Positions 16,780-25,559 are shown, numbered from the stretch's first letter. The stretch is DNA of 64,000 bases from an uncultured Ruminiclostridium sp. (GCA_947623915.1 CANQIB010000003.1:62001-126000); one strand, 5' to 3'. Made by a program: numbers and translations. Notes: generated by a model from the letters alone, not told the origin.

Positions 16780-17802
16780 ATGAAAAAGCTGTTATCGTTA
16801 TTTCTTGTGTTTGTTATCGCCGTAACGGCGACCGCCTGCTCCGAGGGCGGCACTATATCCGTTGACGATACTCAAAGCGCGGTGCAGACCGCCGACGGAG
16901 GTTTTAAAGTAAGCGGAACAAAGCTGATGGACGCAAACGGAAATCAATTCGTATTTCGCGGTATAAATCACGCCCACTCCTGGTTCAAGGATGAGCTGGA
17001 TACCGCGCTTCCCGCCATCGCCGCTACCGGCGCAAATTCAGTGCGGGTGGTTTTGTCGGACGGCGGACAATGGACAAAGGACAACGCCGAATCGGTGGCG
17101 GAGATCATCGACAAGTGCAAGCAAAACAAGCTCATCGCCATTCTGGAGGTACACGACGCTACCGGCATGGACGAAACCGCTCCGCTGGATAAAGCGGTGG
17201 ATTACTGGATAGAGCTTGCCGACACGCTTAAAGACACGCAGGCGTATGTTATAGTAAACATCGCAAACGAATGGTACGGCTCTTGGGATAAGCTGGAGGT
17301 TTGGCGTGACGCGTATGTCGAGGCGCTGCCCAAGCTGCGCGAGGCGGGGATAAAAAACACTATACTCGTGGACAGTGCGGGTTGGGGACAATGCGCGGAC
17401 AGCGTGCTGAATTACGCCTCCGACGTGTTCAACGCCGATCCCGACGCTAACGCCATGTTCTCCGTCCATATGTACGGTTCGGCAGGCAAGAACGAGGCTA
17501 TGATATCCCGCACGATAAACGGTGCGATAAACAAAAACATCTGCCTTATCATAGGCGAATTCGGCTATAATCACAGCGACGGCGATGTTGACGAGGCGTC
17601 GATAATGCGTATCTGCAACGAAACCGGCACAGGCTATCTCGGCTGGTCGTGGAAAGGCAACGGCGGCGGAGTGGAGTATCTCGACCTTGCCAAGGAATGG
17701 GACGGCAGCGTGCTTTCCTCCGACTGGGGCGAAGTGCTGATAAACGGAGAAAACGGCATAAAACAGACCTCTAAGCTGTGCTCGGTATTTGACGGGCAGT
17801 AA
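16780..17802 (+). CDS. Lipoprotein endo-beta-1,4-mannanase, GH5 (subfamily 8-like)
   Basis: Hydrolyses beta-mannan backbones at the cell surface. 340 aa from ATG 16780 (AAAGGAG upstream). Lipoprotein signal MKKLLSLFLVFVIAVTATAC with the lipidated Cys20, a short Ser/Asp linker, then one GH5 barrel (about 45-335). Family-typical blocks: FRGINHAHSWF, TGANSVRVVLSDG, ILEVHDATG, VNIANEWYGSW with acid/base Glu164, VDSAGWGQ, SVHMYGSAG, and LIIGEFGYNH with nucleophile Glu260. These closely match my memory of alkaline Bacillus mannanases of GH5_8. No CBM or dockerin is attached. Monocistronic, promoter and terminator visible. Confidence 0.92.
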   Translation: MKKLLSLFLVFVIAVTATACSEGGTISVDDTQSAVQTADGGFKVSGTKLMDANGNQFVFRGINHAHSWFKDELDTALPAIAATGANSVRVVLSDGGQWTKDNAESVAEIIDKCKQNKLIAILEVHDATGMDETAPLDKAVDYWIELADTLKDTQAYVIVNIANEWYGSWDKLEVWRDAYVEALPKLREAGIKNTILVDSAGWGQCADSVLNYASDVFNADPDANAMFSVHMYGSAGKNEAMISRTINGAINKNICLIIGEFGYNHSDGDVDEASIMRICNETGTGYLGWSWKGNGGGVEYLDLAKEWDGSVLSSDWGEVLINGENGIKQTSKLCSVFDGQ

Positions 17803-17819
17803 CCGTATCGTCAATAAAG

Positions 17820-17857
17820 ATACCGGCGTCGGTCAATCCCGACGCCGGTATTGTATT
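17820..17857. terminator. Bidirectional intrinsic terminator
   Basis: 13-bp perfect stem ATACCGGCGTCGG (17820-17832) with CCGACGCCGGTAT (17839-17851), 6-nt loop, T-rich on both sides. It ends the mannanase gene (+) and the GNAT gene (-). Confidence 0.88.
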
Positions 17858-17872
17858 ATCAAACCTAATTCG

Positions 17873-18649
17873 TTACTTCCCGTTCATTTCCTCCACAAGG
17901 GCGGCGCTTTTGACCGTCAGTTCGACCCATGCGGGGCGAAAGCCGCTTTTTATCGCGTTTCGTACAGACTTGATGTTCGACCATGCGGCGCAGTAAAACG
18001 GCACCTTTCCGCGCTCCAGTATTTCCAGCGCTAAACGGCTCGTCAGCGCACAGGCGATACCCCGCCTGCGGTAAGCGGGCAGCACATCGATGCCTATCTG
18101 CCACATACTGTCGCAGTCGGCGGAGCATGCCGCAAGACCGACCAAGGTTTCGCCGTCGTAAGCGCCGACTCCCAAAACGTCCAGCTCCTTGCGTTTTTCG
18201 CACAGCGCATTGCTCCACATCGGCGTATAAAGCGCCGAAAAATCATCGGCGTGCAGCAGCTTTGTTCGCAGGGAGCAGTCCAAAGGTCGGAGCGCGTCAA
18301 GGTCGGGCAAAAAATATTCCGCCATAAAGCAAACGCGCAAGCCGTCCTTTTGCAGTCGGTCGTTCAAAACGTGCATATTCGGAGTTTCAAAACAATGCTC
18401 GACGGGAAATCGGTCGATATAATCGGTCACGACCGCGCGGTACTTCTCGTTGACGGAAGCGACGATATTGTTTCCGTAGGAAATAAGGTCGCAGTCAAAC
18501 GGAAGGGATAGATACTTCCTCGCTTGCACATTTGCGGAGGATTCAACGACGACGTTTTCCGTGCGCAGAAAATCCTCCGCCCGACAGTTAGCGTCTGTCG
18601 CCGATTGCCGCAAAGCTATCTTCAATATTTCTTCATTGGTAAAATTCAT
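17873..18649 (-). CDS. GNAT-family N-acetyltransferase
   Basis: 258 aa from ATG 18649 with GCGGTGA eight bases upstream (a GTG at 18658 is the alternative). The C-terminal half (about 125-250) is a GNAT fold: GLAACSADCDSMWQIGIDVLP as beta4, then acetyl-CoA motif A YRRRGIACALTSRLALEIL, and SVRNAIKSGFRP. The N-terminal 120 residues are divergent. The substrate is unknown. It is last in the minus-strand unit headed by the sugar transferase and follows the MATE gene by 65 bp. Confidence 0.82.
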   Translation of the reverse strand: MNFTNEEILKIALRQSATDANCRAEDFLRTENVVVESSANVQARKYLSLPFDCDLISYGNNIVASVNEKYRAVVTDYIDRFPVEHCFETPNMHVLNDRLQKDGLRVCFMAEYFLPDLDALRPLDCSLRTKLLHADDFSALYTPMWSNALCEKRKELDVLGVGAYDGETLVGLAACSADCDSMWQIGIDVLPAYRRRGIACALTSRLALEILERGKVPFYCAAWSNIKSVRNAIKSGFRPAWVELTVKSAALVEEMNGK

Positions 18650-18714
18650 AAGTTTCACCGCTTTTCTAAATTACAACATGAAAATATGGTTTTTCAACAC
18701 CGCTTGCGTGATCA

Positions 18715-20070
18715 TTATTCCGCGGCGCTTTCCCGCCTGCTCAGCGAAAGATACAGCAGCAGCGCCACTATCAGCGAAACGGTGTCCACTATCGGCTGCA
18801 CCCACATACACCCGTAAAGCGGGAACAGCGCGTCCAACAGGAACAGCAGCGGAATATCCAGCAATCCCTTTCTCAGCAGCGAACAAACGAGCGATTCCTT
18901 GACCTTGCCCATCGCCTGAAACTGTATTATCATCGGATAGCAAAACGCCATCATCGGCATGGCGACCACCATACAGCGGACAAAATCCGCGCCGAACGCA
19001 ACGGTCGTCGGGTCGTCCATGAACAGCGACACCAACTGCGGAGCGAAAATCTCATACAGTATCAGGCTAAGCACCGCGAAAGCTACCGACACGGTACAGC
19101 CGAAACGAAACGCGCTTTTCCTGCGCCGAACATTGCCGGAGGCGTAATTGTACGCCAACATCGGCATAAGCCCGTTTGATACTCCTATCGAGAAAAACAG
19201 CGGGAGCTGATCTAACTTCTTGGTTATTCCCAAAGCCGCCACCGCCTCGGTACGGTAGCCCGATACAAACTTGGACTGCGCCGCTATCGACACGACGGTA
19301 AGTATCATCTGCACCGCGGAGGGAAATCCTATCTTGAATATCTGACCTATATACTCGCCCGTTTTGCGAAGTCTGACGGGATTAGCGCTGAGAGCGGTGG
19401 TCTTGCGCTTTACCGCGAGATAGCACAACAAAAACGCAGACGCGGCATAGTTTGAAACAGCGGTGGCTATGCCCGCGCCCTGCGCTCCCATATTCAAAAA
19501 GTCGGGCAGGATAAACAGCGGGTCGAGCAGTATGTTGAGCACTCCGCCCAGCGACACGCCGAACGACGCCGCGCCCGCGCTGCCCTCCGAGCGGACAAGA
19601 TGAGCCAACAGCATATTCAGCACCGTACCTGTTCCGCCGAATAATATCACCCATTTGCTGTAGCCGAACACGGTATCGAATGTCGCGTCGGTAGCTCCGC
19701 ACAGATACAGTATAGGCTGTGCAAACGCCGCGAATAGCAGCGAATAAGCTGCCGCAGAAAAAACGCCCAGCCATATAGATATGGCGGACGCGTACTTGGT
19801 CTTTCGGTACTCCTTTGCCCCGAGGGAGCGGGAGATAAGGCTCGCCCCTCCCACACCGAAAAGATTCGCCAACGCGGAAAGCAGCAGAAAAGGCGGCGCG
19901 GCTACGGTTATCGCGGCAGTCTGGGCGGGATCGTTCAACAGCCCGACAAAATAAGTATCGGCAAGGTTGTATATCAGCGTTATGAGCTGACTTGCCACCG
20001 CCGGTATCACCTGCAATATCACCGCACGGCGTACCGGCATCTTTTCAAATATCTCTGTCCTTCTGTCCAT
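18715..20070 (-). CDS. MATE-family multidrug/toxic compound exporter
   Basis: 451 aa, twelve predicted membrane helices in two six-helix halves. The N-terminus MPVRRAVILQVIPAVASQLITLIYNLADTYFVG-like stretch begins the first helix; GASLISRSLGAKEYRK and LMPMLAYNYASGNVRRRK are the paired family motifs. Secondary transporter driven by Na+ or H+; the substrate is not readable. It lies 42 bp after pyrB, probably in the same transcript. Confidence 0.92.
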   Translation of the reverse strand: MDRRTEIFEKMPVRRAVILQVIPAVASQLITLIYNLADTYFVGLLNDPAQTAAITVAAPPFLLLSALANLFGVGGASLISRSLGAKEYRKTKYASAISIWLGVFSAAAYSLLFAAFAQPILYLCGATDATFDTVFGYSKWVILFGGTGTVLNMLLAHLVRSEGSAGAASFGVSLGGVLNILLDPLFILPDFLNMGAQGAGIATAVSNYAASAFLLCYLAVKRKTTALSANPVRLRKTGEYIGQIFKIGFPSAVQMILTVVSIAAQSKFVSGYRTEAVAALGITKKLDQLPLFFSIGVSNGLMPMLAYNYASGNVRRRKSAFRFGCTVSVAFAVLSLILYEIFAPQLVSLFMDDPTTVAFGADFVRCMVVAMPMMAFCYPMIIQFQAMGKVKESLVCSLLRKGLLDIPLLFLLDALFPLYGCMWVQPIVDTVSLIVALLLYLSLSRRESAAE

Positions 20071-20112
20071 TTGTTTTCTTCCGTCTGTAAGCGTATCTTC
20101 AATTACCGCGCT

Positions 20113-21183
20113 TTACAGCTTGCTGTCGCAGTATTCGCACTCCAAAGCTGCACCCGACTGGCGAAAGCTGTGCGGAAGATACGGCTCGGTATGCGTGATA
20201 CATTTCGGGTTGGCGCAGCGCTTGCCCTGCGGGATACCGCCTTTAAGCAGCGGCGCGGAATGTATCCGCCCCTCCAAAACGCAGATGATAAGCGCCATAC
20301 GGACATACACCCCGTAATCCGCCTGCTTGAAGTACAGCGCGCGGGGGTCGGCGTCCACCTCCGAGGCTATTTCGTCCACCCTCGGCAGCGGGTGCATAAC
20401 TATCATATCCTCACGCGCTTTTGACATCTTATGCGGGTCAAGCACGAAAACATTCTTCTGGCGTTCATACTCCTCCATGCTGGAAAAGCGTTCGCGCTGT
20501 ATGCGAGTCATATACAGCATATCAAGGTCGGATATGGCCTCCTCTATCGAGAACACCTCGCGGAATTTGCAGCCCCGCTCGGTTATTATATTCTTGATAT
20601 AATCCGGCAGTTTTAGCTCCTTTGTGGAGATAAGCGTGAACTCGTTGTTTTTATAGCAGGACAGCGCCTTCAGCAGAGAATGTACCGTGCGCCCGTTGAT
20701 AAGGTCGCCGCACACGCCGACCTTGAGGTCGTCCAGCCTGCCCTTTTCCATTTTCAGCGTCAGCATATCGGTAAGCGTCTGCGTAGGGTGAAGATGTCCG
20801 CCGTCGCCCGCGTTTATCACGGGACAGCCAGCCGTAAGCGCGGCAGCCTTTGTGCTTCCCTCCATGGGATTGCGTATCACAAGTATATCGGCGTAATTGC
20901 TCACCACCTTGGTGGTGTCCTTTAAATTTTCCCCCTTGGCAACGGAGGATACCGACGGGTTGTCAAAACCGATAAGCCCTCCGCCCAGCCTCAGCATGGC
21001 GGTCTGAAAGCTCATCTGCGTGCGGGTGGACGGCTCGTAAAACAGCGTCGCCATGATCTTTCCGCTGCATCTTTTACTATATGCCGACGGGTCGCTTACG
21101 ATATCCTGCGCCAGCCTTACTATCTCGTCCCAGTCCTCTTTTTTGTAATCGTCAAGATCTATCAGATGCTCGGGTGTGTTCAT
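20113..21183 (-). CDS. pyrB: Aspartate carbamoyltransferase catalytic chain with PyrI-type zinc tail
   Basis: Condenses carbamoyl phosphate with aspartate in pyrimidine synthesis. 356 aa, against about 305-310 for a bare catalytic chain. Catalytic core: YEPSTRTQMSF (49-59), HPTQTLTDML, and HPLPRVDEI. After residue about 320 comes a zinc-ribbon-like tail with Cys323-x4-Cys328-x20-Cys349-x2-Cys352 and ITHTEP. This matches the zinc domain of E. coli PyrI (C-x4-C...C-x2-C, NCISHAEP). The nucleotide-binding half of PyrI is absent, and no separate pyrI is in the window. The start (ATG 21183) lies 32 bp inside the sugar transferase end. Confidence 0.93.
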   Translation of the reverse strand: MNTPEHLIDLDDYKKEDWDEIVRLAQDIVSDPSAYSKRCSGKIMATLFYEPSTRTQMSFQTAMLRLGGGLIGFDNPSVSSVAKGENLKDTTKVVSNYADILVIRNPMEGSTKAAALTAGCPVINAGDGGHLHPTQTLTDMLTLKMEKGRLDDLKVGVCGDLINGRTVHSLLKALSCYKNNEFTLISTKELKLPDYIKNIITERGCKFREVFSIEEAISDLDMLYMTRIQRERFSSMEEYERQKNVFVLDPHKMSKAREDMIVMHPLPRVDEIASEVDADPRALYFKQADYGVYVRMALIICVLEGRIHSAPLLKGGIPQGKRCANPKCITHTEPYLPHSFRQSGAALECEYCDSKL

Positions 21184-22576
21184 TCGCGTCGTCCTCCTCT
21201 TTGTTTTTCGTGGTTATCTCCGCAGTAGCCTGTCCCTCTTTTATGCCCTCGGTGCTTTCCTCCGGCATAAATATTATTTTTACCGTTTTGAGTATCAGCA
21301 GTATGTCAAGCGCCAGCGAATATTTTTCGATATACATAAGATCCAGTTTCAGCTTGTCATAAGGGGTAGTGTTGTACTTTCCGACCACCTGCGCGTTGCC
21401 GGTAAGCCCCGCCTTGACCTTGAGCCTGAAAGAAAACTCCGGCATCTCTTTTTCGTACTGCGCGTGTATCTCCGGCCGCTCAGGTCTCGGCCCGACAACG
21501 GACATATCGCCTTTAAAGATGTTGAAAAGCTGCGGCAGCTCGTCAAAGCGTATCTTGCGTATTATTTTCCCGACGGGAGTGATACGCTTGTCCTTTTCGC
21601 TGGCAAGGCGCGCAACTCCGTCCTTTTCGGCGTCCACCACCATGCTGCGGAATTTAAGCAGCTTAAATTCCCTTTTCCCTATCGTATAGCGCGTTTGCTT
21701 ATACAGCACCGGCCCTCGGTCATACAGCTTTATGGCTATAGCGGTCAGCAGCATGAACGGTGACGCTATTATTATGCCGATACCCGATATGATTATGTCA
21801 AACAGTCTTTTTACCGCCCGCTTTTCTATTCCCAGGCCGTCGTTTCTGGAGGTGAGCAGCGGAGTATCGAAAAGCTCGTTGTTGTCCGAGCCGCGTACTA
21901 TTATATCGGATATTTTAGGCACGAGATAGGTGCGTATGGAATTGCTGAAGCAGTATTTCAGCAGGTCGTTGCGTATATCGTTCGGAGTGTCGCATATCAC
22001 CACCGCGTCAAATTCCTCCATGCGGGAGGTCATATATTCCATGCCCTGCGACACGTTTATCATTTCCGATACCTGATATTTATCGGCACGGCGGGACATT
22101 TTTTCCGAAAGCATCATGGCGGAATGTTCGTTGCCGTACAGCATAAGCACGTTTTTGGCGGGATAAAGGTTGCGGATTATCACACCGCTGACCACCGCCC
22201 ATATCACTATCACCGCGCATTGATACAGCATACCGATAAGCAGCGGCCCTACCTCCGGCAGCTTTCTGGCGATAAGCGCTATCTGAAAGTATGCCACGAC
22301 GTTCGTACAAAACGTCGCAAGTATCTGAGATACGATTATATCGGCGGTTTTGAGCGTTCCTACCTTGAGTCCGCGATATATCTTTGAAAACACCCAGAGT
22401 ATCGCCATATAAAGGCCGAACAGCACCCAGTTTCCGCGCGAGAAAAAGCTGTTCTTCATCTGATCGTTGTAGAAATTTATCCAAATAATGCCGAACGTGG
22501 AGGTGAGCCACGTTAGCAGCACCAGCGAATCGATGAAAAGCGCGACGCGCTTGTATTTTTCCTTATCCCTGTTCAA
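21152..22576 (-). CDS. Polyprenyl-phosphate sugar phosphotransferase (WbaP/WcaJ type)
   Basis: Starts surface glycan synthesis by moving a sugar-1-phosphate from a nucleotide sugar to undecaprenyl phosphate. 474 aa from TTG 22576, with GGGAGG eight bases upstream; the longer frame to 22633 would start inside the leader. N-terminal four TM helices (about 10-130), a Rossmann-like middle (about 135-255), then a TM plus catalytic domain: KRLFDIIISGIGI, LLKFRSMVVDAEKDG, RKIRFDELPQLFNI, MSVVGPRPERPEI (catalytic Asp-Glu pair and PRP), and KAGLTGNAQVVGKYNT. The polar tail of about 30 residues overlaps pyrB. Confidence 0.92.
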   Translation of the reverse strand: MNRDKEKYKRVALFIDSLVLLTWLTSTFGIIWINFYNDQMKNSFFSRGNWVLFGLYMAILWVFSKIYRGLKVGTLKTADIIVSQILATFCTNVVAYFQIALIARKLPEVGPLLIGMLYQCAVIVIWAVVSGVIIRNLYPAKNVLMLYGNEHSAMMLSEKMSRRADKYQVSEMINVSQGMEYMTSRMEEFDAVVICDTPNDIRNDLLKYCFSNSIRTYLVPKISDIIVRGSDNNELFDTPLLTSRNDGLGIEKRAVKRLFDIIISGIGIIIASPFMLLTAIAIKLYDRGPVLYKQTRYTIGKREFKLLKFRSMVVDAEKDGVARLASEKDKRITPVGKIIRKIRFDELPQLFNIFKGDMSVVGPRPERPEIHAQYEKEMPEFSFRLKVKAGLTGNAQVVGKYNTTPYDKLKLDLMYIEKYSLALDILLILKTVKIIFMPEESTEGIKEGQATAEITTKNKEEDDANEHTRASDRS

Positions 22577-22644
22577 GCGTAAAACCTCCCGATCGCGGCG
22601 ATAATACCAACGCCTCGGCGCTCCGAAAAGCATTGATCACAATA

Positions 22645-22673
22645 AGTATACCATATTTTACGACAATAATCAA
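22645..22673 (-). promoter_or_regulatory. Promoter of the sugar transferase-pyrB-MATE-GNAT unit
   Basis: Minus strand TTGATT (22668-22673), 17 bp, TATACT (22645-22650). Transcript start is expected near 22638, about 60 bp before the TTG start at 22576. Confidence 0.82.
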
Positions 22674-22781
22674 GCATTTATCGACAGGCTTTTCACTTTC
22701 AAAAAAAGTCGGTGATAACGCCGTCCTTTCCCGCATATCCTTTAAAAAAAGGACAAGTATGAAAGGAAAGGAAGTACCGTG

Positions 22782-23525
22782 ATGGAAGCCGTTACAGAAA
22801 AAATGACGCCCGAAGAATTTATAAAGCAGCGGGGAGGGATATATCTGCCGGAGGCAAAAGCGGATGACTCGGAGGAGCAGCCCGCTCCCGACGACCCGCC
22901 GATAAGCCTGCCGCCCATGCCGTTAAACGTTAAAAAAACGGGTATCCTCTCCGTTAAGATACCGCTGCTGCCGCTTTTTATCCTTGCCGCGGCGCTGTTC
23001 GCCGCTGCGGGGGCTTTGCTGTACGGCGGACTGCTTGGCACTATCCCCGCGGAGACGGTGTCGGACTATCTGCGCCTGAGAGTGGACGGCGGATTTTTTG
23101 AAAACGCCACCGCGTCATTTTTCGGCGCGCTCATCTGGACGGCGATACCGTTTTTCGCGGGATTTTGCGCGGTGGGACACCCCGTCGCGCTGCTTGTTCT
23201 TCCGTTAAAGGGGCTCGGCACGGGCATGGCGGCGGCGTATTTTATAACCGCGTTCGGCGCTGACGGAGCGGCTGCCGCGGCTATCCTGCTTGCTCCCTCC
23301 GCGATATTCGGGACTTTGGCGGCCGCTTATCAATGCAGGCTGTCGCTCTCGGCGTCCTCCCGACTGTTTTCCTACATAAGAGGAAGAGCCAAGGAGATCC
23401 GACCGTCCGCGTATTTCGGCAGATACTTTGTCCGTTCGCTGTTCTGCGGGTTTTGCTGCTTTGGTGTCGGACTTTTCGACGCGGTAATATCGCTGCTGTG
23501 CGCAGATATGTTCATTATCCGCTGA
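22782..23525 (+). CDS. Membrane protein resembling stage II sporulation protein M
   Basis: 247 aa from ATG 22782 (AAAGGAAG upstream; a GTG sits one codon earlier). Residues 1-60 are acidic and Pro-rich, cytosolic by charge. About five membrane helices follow. The stretch ENATASFFGALIWTAIPFF then PLKGLGTGMAAAYF resembles the SpoIIM/DUF95 core (a KG-rich turn between helices 2 and 3). In spore formers SpoIIM joins SpoIID and SpoIIP in engulfment; those genes are not in the window. No clear sigma-A promoter; a short TCCTTT/AAAGGA hairpin lies at 22737-22753. Family call is tentative. Confidence 0.6.
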   Translation: MEAVTEKMTPEEFIKQRGGIYLPEAKADDSEEQPAPDDPPISLPPMPLNVKKTGILSVKIPLLPLFILAAALFAAAGALLYGGLLGTIPAETVSDYLRLRVDGGFFENATASFFGALIWTAIPFFAGFCAVGHPVALLVLPLKGLGTGMAAAYFITAFGADGAAAAAILLAPSAIFGTLAAAYQCRLSLSASSRLFSYIRGRAKEIRPSAYFGRYFVRSLFCGFCCFGVGLFDAVISLLCADMFIIR

Positions 23526-23560
23526 CGGCGTGATTTTTTTGTTGTATTTTGTAAAACCAC

Positions 23561-23589
23561 TTGAATTTTATGATGATATAGTGTATAAT
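23561..23589 (+). promoter_or_regulatory. Promoter of pduL
   Basis: TTGAAT (23561-23566), 17 bp, TATAAT (23584-23589), with a leader of about 40 nt and AAAGGAAG before ATG 23637. Confidence 0.82.
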
Positions 23590-23636
23590 TTTATGTGAGA
23601 TAATAGGACGAACGTCCCAAGAAAGGAAGCATAATC

Positions 23637-24209
23637 ATGATGGAAGTATTGCTTGAAACTTCTGCGCGTCATGTACACGTTACGCAGGAAACGCTTGAAG
23701 TCCTGTTCGGAAAAGGACATCAGCTTACAAAGAAAAAGAATCTTTCCCAGCCCGGTCAGTTTTCCTGTGAGGAAAGAGTCGTTGTTACCGGCCCTAAAAA
23801 ATCGCTGCCGAATGTATCCATACTCGGCCCGGTAAGACCCGCCGACCAGGTGGAGCTGTCCGCTACCGACGCGCGCAGCATAGGCTGCCCGATAGTAGTA
23901 AGAGAATCCGGCGACCTTGACGGCACTCCCGGCTGCAAGATAAGCGGCCCGTGCGGCGAAGTCGAGATATCGCAGGGCGTTATCGTGGCAAAGCGCCATA
24001 TACATCTCGTACCCGAAACCGCCGAAAAATGGGGTCTTGAAAACAAACAGACGGTATCCGTAAAGATAGACAGCGACGGCAGAAGCGCCATACTCGGCGA
24101 CGTTGTGGTAAGAGTCAGCGAAAAATTCGCGGATGCTATGCACATCGACACCGACGAATCCAACGCCGTTTCCGCAGTCCCCGGCATGATGGTGGAAATA
24201 ATAAAGTAA
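23637..24209 (+). CDS. pduL: Phosphate acyltransferase PduL (phosphotransacetylase/propanoyltransferase)
   Basis: Interconverts acyl-CoA plus Pi and acyl phosphate plus CoA. 190 aa with both beta-barrel halves. The paired zinc-binding histidine motifs are ETSARHVHVTQETLE (7-21) and VAKRHIHLVPETAE; also GPVRPADQVELSATDAR and ADAMHIDTDESNA with a further His. There is no N-terminal encapsulation peptide, and no microcompartment gene nearby, so a cytosolic role in acetate formation (in place of Pta) is the likely use. Monocistronic, with promoter and terminator. Confidence 0.93.
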   Translation: MMEVLLETSARHVHVTQETLEVLFGKGHQLTKKKNLSQPGQFSCEERVVVTGPKKSLPNVSILGPVRPADQVELSATDARSIGCPIVVRESGDLDGTPGCKISGPCGEVEISQGVIVAKRHIHLVPETAEKWGLENKQTVSVKIDSDGRSAILGDVVVRVSEKFADAMHIDTDESNAVSAVPGMMVEIIK

Positions 24210-24241
24210 AACTGCGCTGTAAAGCGCAATTCTGACAGTTT

Positions 24242-24279
24242 AAGCCGTCGGTGCAAAAGCACCGACGGCTTATTTTATT
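24242..24279 (+). terminator. Terminator of pduL
   Basis: 13-bp perfect stem AAGCCGTCGGTGC (24242-24254) with GCACCGACGGCTT (24259-24271), AAAA loop, then ATTTTATT. A smaller hairpin TGCGCT-GTAA-AGCGCA precedes it at 24213-24228. Confidence 0.88.
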
Positions 24280-24413
24280 CGGTCGTGCCGTTTACGCCGT
24301 AAGAGCGCCGCGCGGCTGTTTTGAGGCTATGCCACCGCGCCGACCGACCGTTTTTTCAGCCCGTTTAAGGTGGGCTGATATTATAATATGCGCGACCGCG
24401 ATTTCACGGCACA
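24280..24413. other. GC-rich structured intergenic stretch
   Basis: There is no reading frame here. CGGTCG (24280-24285) can pair with CGACCG (24341-24346). Inside it are TTAC-GCC-GTAA and GCGCGG...CCGCGC (ends next to the outer stem), and a T6 run follows at 24351. A further small hairpin AGCCC...GGGCT lies near 24358-24376. It could be a small structured RNA, a decayed terminator, or chance in GC-rich sequence. No promoter was recognised in front. Confidence 0.3.
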
Positions 24414-24450
24414 CACAAAAACCAGCGGACTTAACGTCCGCTGTTTTTGT
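24414..24450. terminator. Terminator of the hypothetical gene 24459-25559
   Basis: CAGCGGAC (24423-24430) pairs with GTCCGCTG (24436-24443), 5-nt loop, flanked by A- and T-runs so that it reads as a terminator in either direction. Confidence 0.82.
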
Positions 24451-24458
24451 GCATTTTA

Positions 24459-25559
24459 TCACCTTTTTGCGAGCAGCTTTGAGGAAAGACGTTCAAAGCG
24501 TTCCAGCTCGCCGCTGCCGACCGTTCCGTTTTCAGCGTCGTGCAGCAGTTTTTCGTAAAGCCCCATCCAACGCTCAAAATCGCTTTGTGTAGTACCTTTG
24601 CCGACGGTCTTATGTATCTTCATATATATCCTGCCGAGTTTTTTCATAACGGGGTCGTATTCCGCGCTGCCCGCGCGGATACGACAATGCTTGCAGCGCT
24701 CCTCCGGCTCGCCGGAATACAGGTAAAATCCGCCGCAGCCGCCGCAGCTTCGCAGCAGCAGCCCGCTTTCCCCCAGCAGCTCAAGCTCAAGGTCTATCGC
24801 CGAAAAAAGGCTTTCGGGACGGTATATCGGTTCGGCGGCGCTTTCGGTACCAAAAACAGCCGCTTTCGCCTTAAATCCTCCGCTTTCCTTTATCCTGCGG
24901 AACGTTTCCGCCGCAGCGCCGTCGAATTTTGCGGGCACTCTGCCGCGCACGTCGCCGTCGCTTATCGCGGGTCTGCCTATCCCATACAGCGTGACCGAGC
25001 CGAATTCTCCGGCGAAATGCTCCGCATTCTCCGCAGCGGCGGAAAATATTCTGTCAAAATACTTTCTGCGAGCATTGGCGCGGTCTGCGCCGTCAAAGCC
25101 GGAATATATGAATTTCAGTTTTTCCCTTGCGTAATCGCGGGCGGAATTTATAAGCTCCCAACTGTTTACCGCCTGCTTGAACCGATATGCGGTCAGTCTT
25201 GTGAATATCTGCCGCTGAAAATCGTTGTCGAAATCCGTAAGCTCGTTTCTGAAAGCCTCATAGCTGAGTTTTTTGCCCCGACATAGGCAGAAGATTATAA
25301 AATCCAGAGCGATATCCCCGAATATCCCGCGTTCGTTTTTATAAAAACAATGGCAGCCGTTCAGCATATCGCATATCCGCGCGGCCTCGTCCGTATCGTA
25401 TTCCCCGATGCTTTCGCAGCGCTCGCATAATTTCAGACAGCGTTCCTGAAATTTGGAAAAATCATAGCTGCAAAATCCGAGCAGATTTTCCGGAAAATGC
25501 AAAGTATATACGGTATCTTTTTCCGCCGAATATAATAAAGCCGTTCTTGCTGAACTCAT
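24459..25559 (-). CDS. Uncharacterised protein with C-terminal zinc-ribbon-like cysteines
   Basis: 366 aa, soluble, no signal peptide or membrane segment. I do not recognise the family. A cysteine-rich N-terminal part (ERCLKLCERCESIG near 40-53) is followed by a helical middle. A C-terminal zinc-ribbon-like unit has RSCGGCGGFYL and EERCKHCRIR (C-x2-C ... C-x2-C, about 280-305), then a basic, helical end ending KRL-like. The layout resembles Firmicutes proteins of unknown function with a C-terminal Cys4 knuckle. ATG 25559 has GGGAGCAGG about 9 bases upstream. The MITE-like element lies in its upstream region. No operon partner. Confidence 0.75.
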   Translation of the reverse strand: MSSARTALLYSAEKDTVYTLHFPENLLGFCSYDFSKFQERCLKLCERCESIGEYDTDEAARICDMLNGCHCFYKNERGIFGDIALDFIIFCLCRGKKLSYEAFRNELTDFDNDFQRQIFTRLTAYRFKQAVNSWELINSARDYAREKLKFIYSGFDGADRANARRKYFDRIFSAAAENAEHFAGEFGSVTLYGIGRPAISDGDVRGRVPAKFDGAAAETFRRIKESGGFKAKAAVFGTESAAEPIYRPESLFSAIDLELELLGESGLLLRSCGGCGGFYLYSGEPEERCKHCRIRAGSAEYDPVMKKLGRIYMKIHKTVGKGTTQSDFERWMGLYEKLLHDAENGTVGSGELERFERLSSKLLAKR

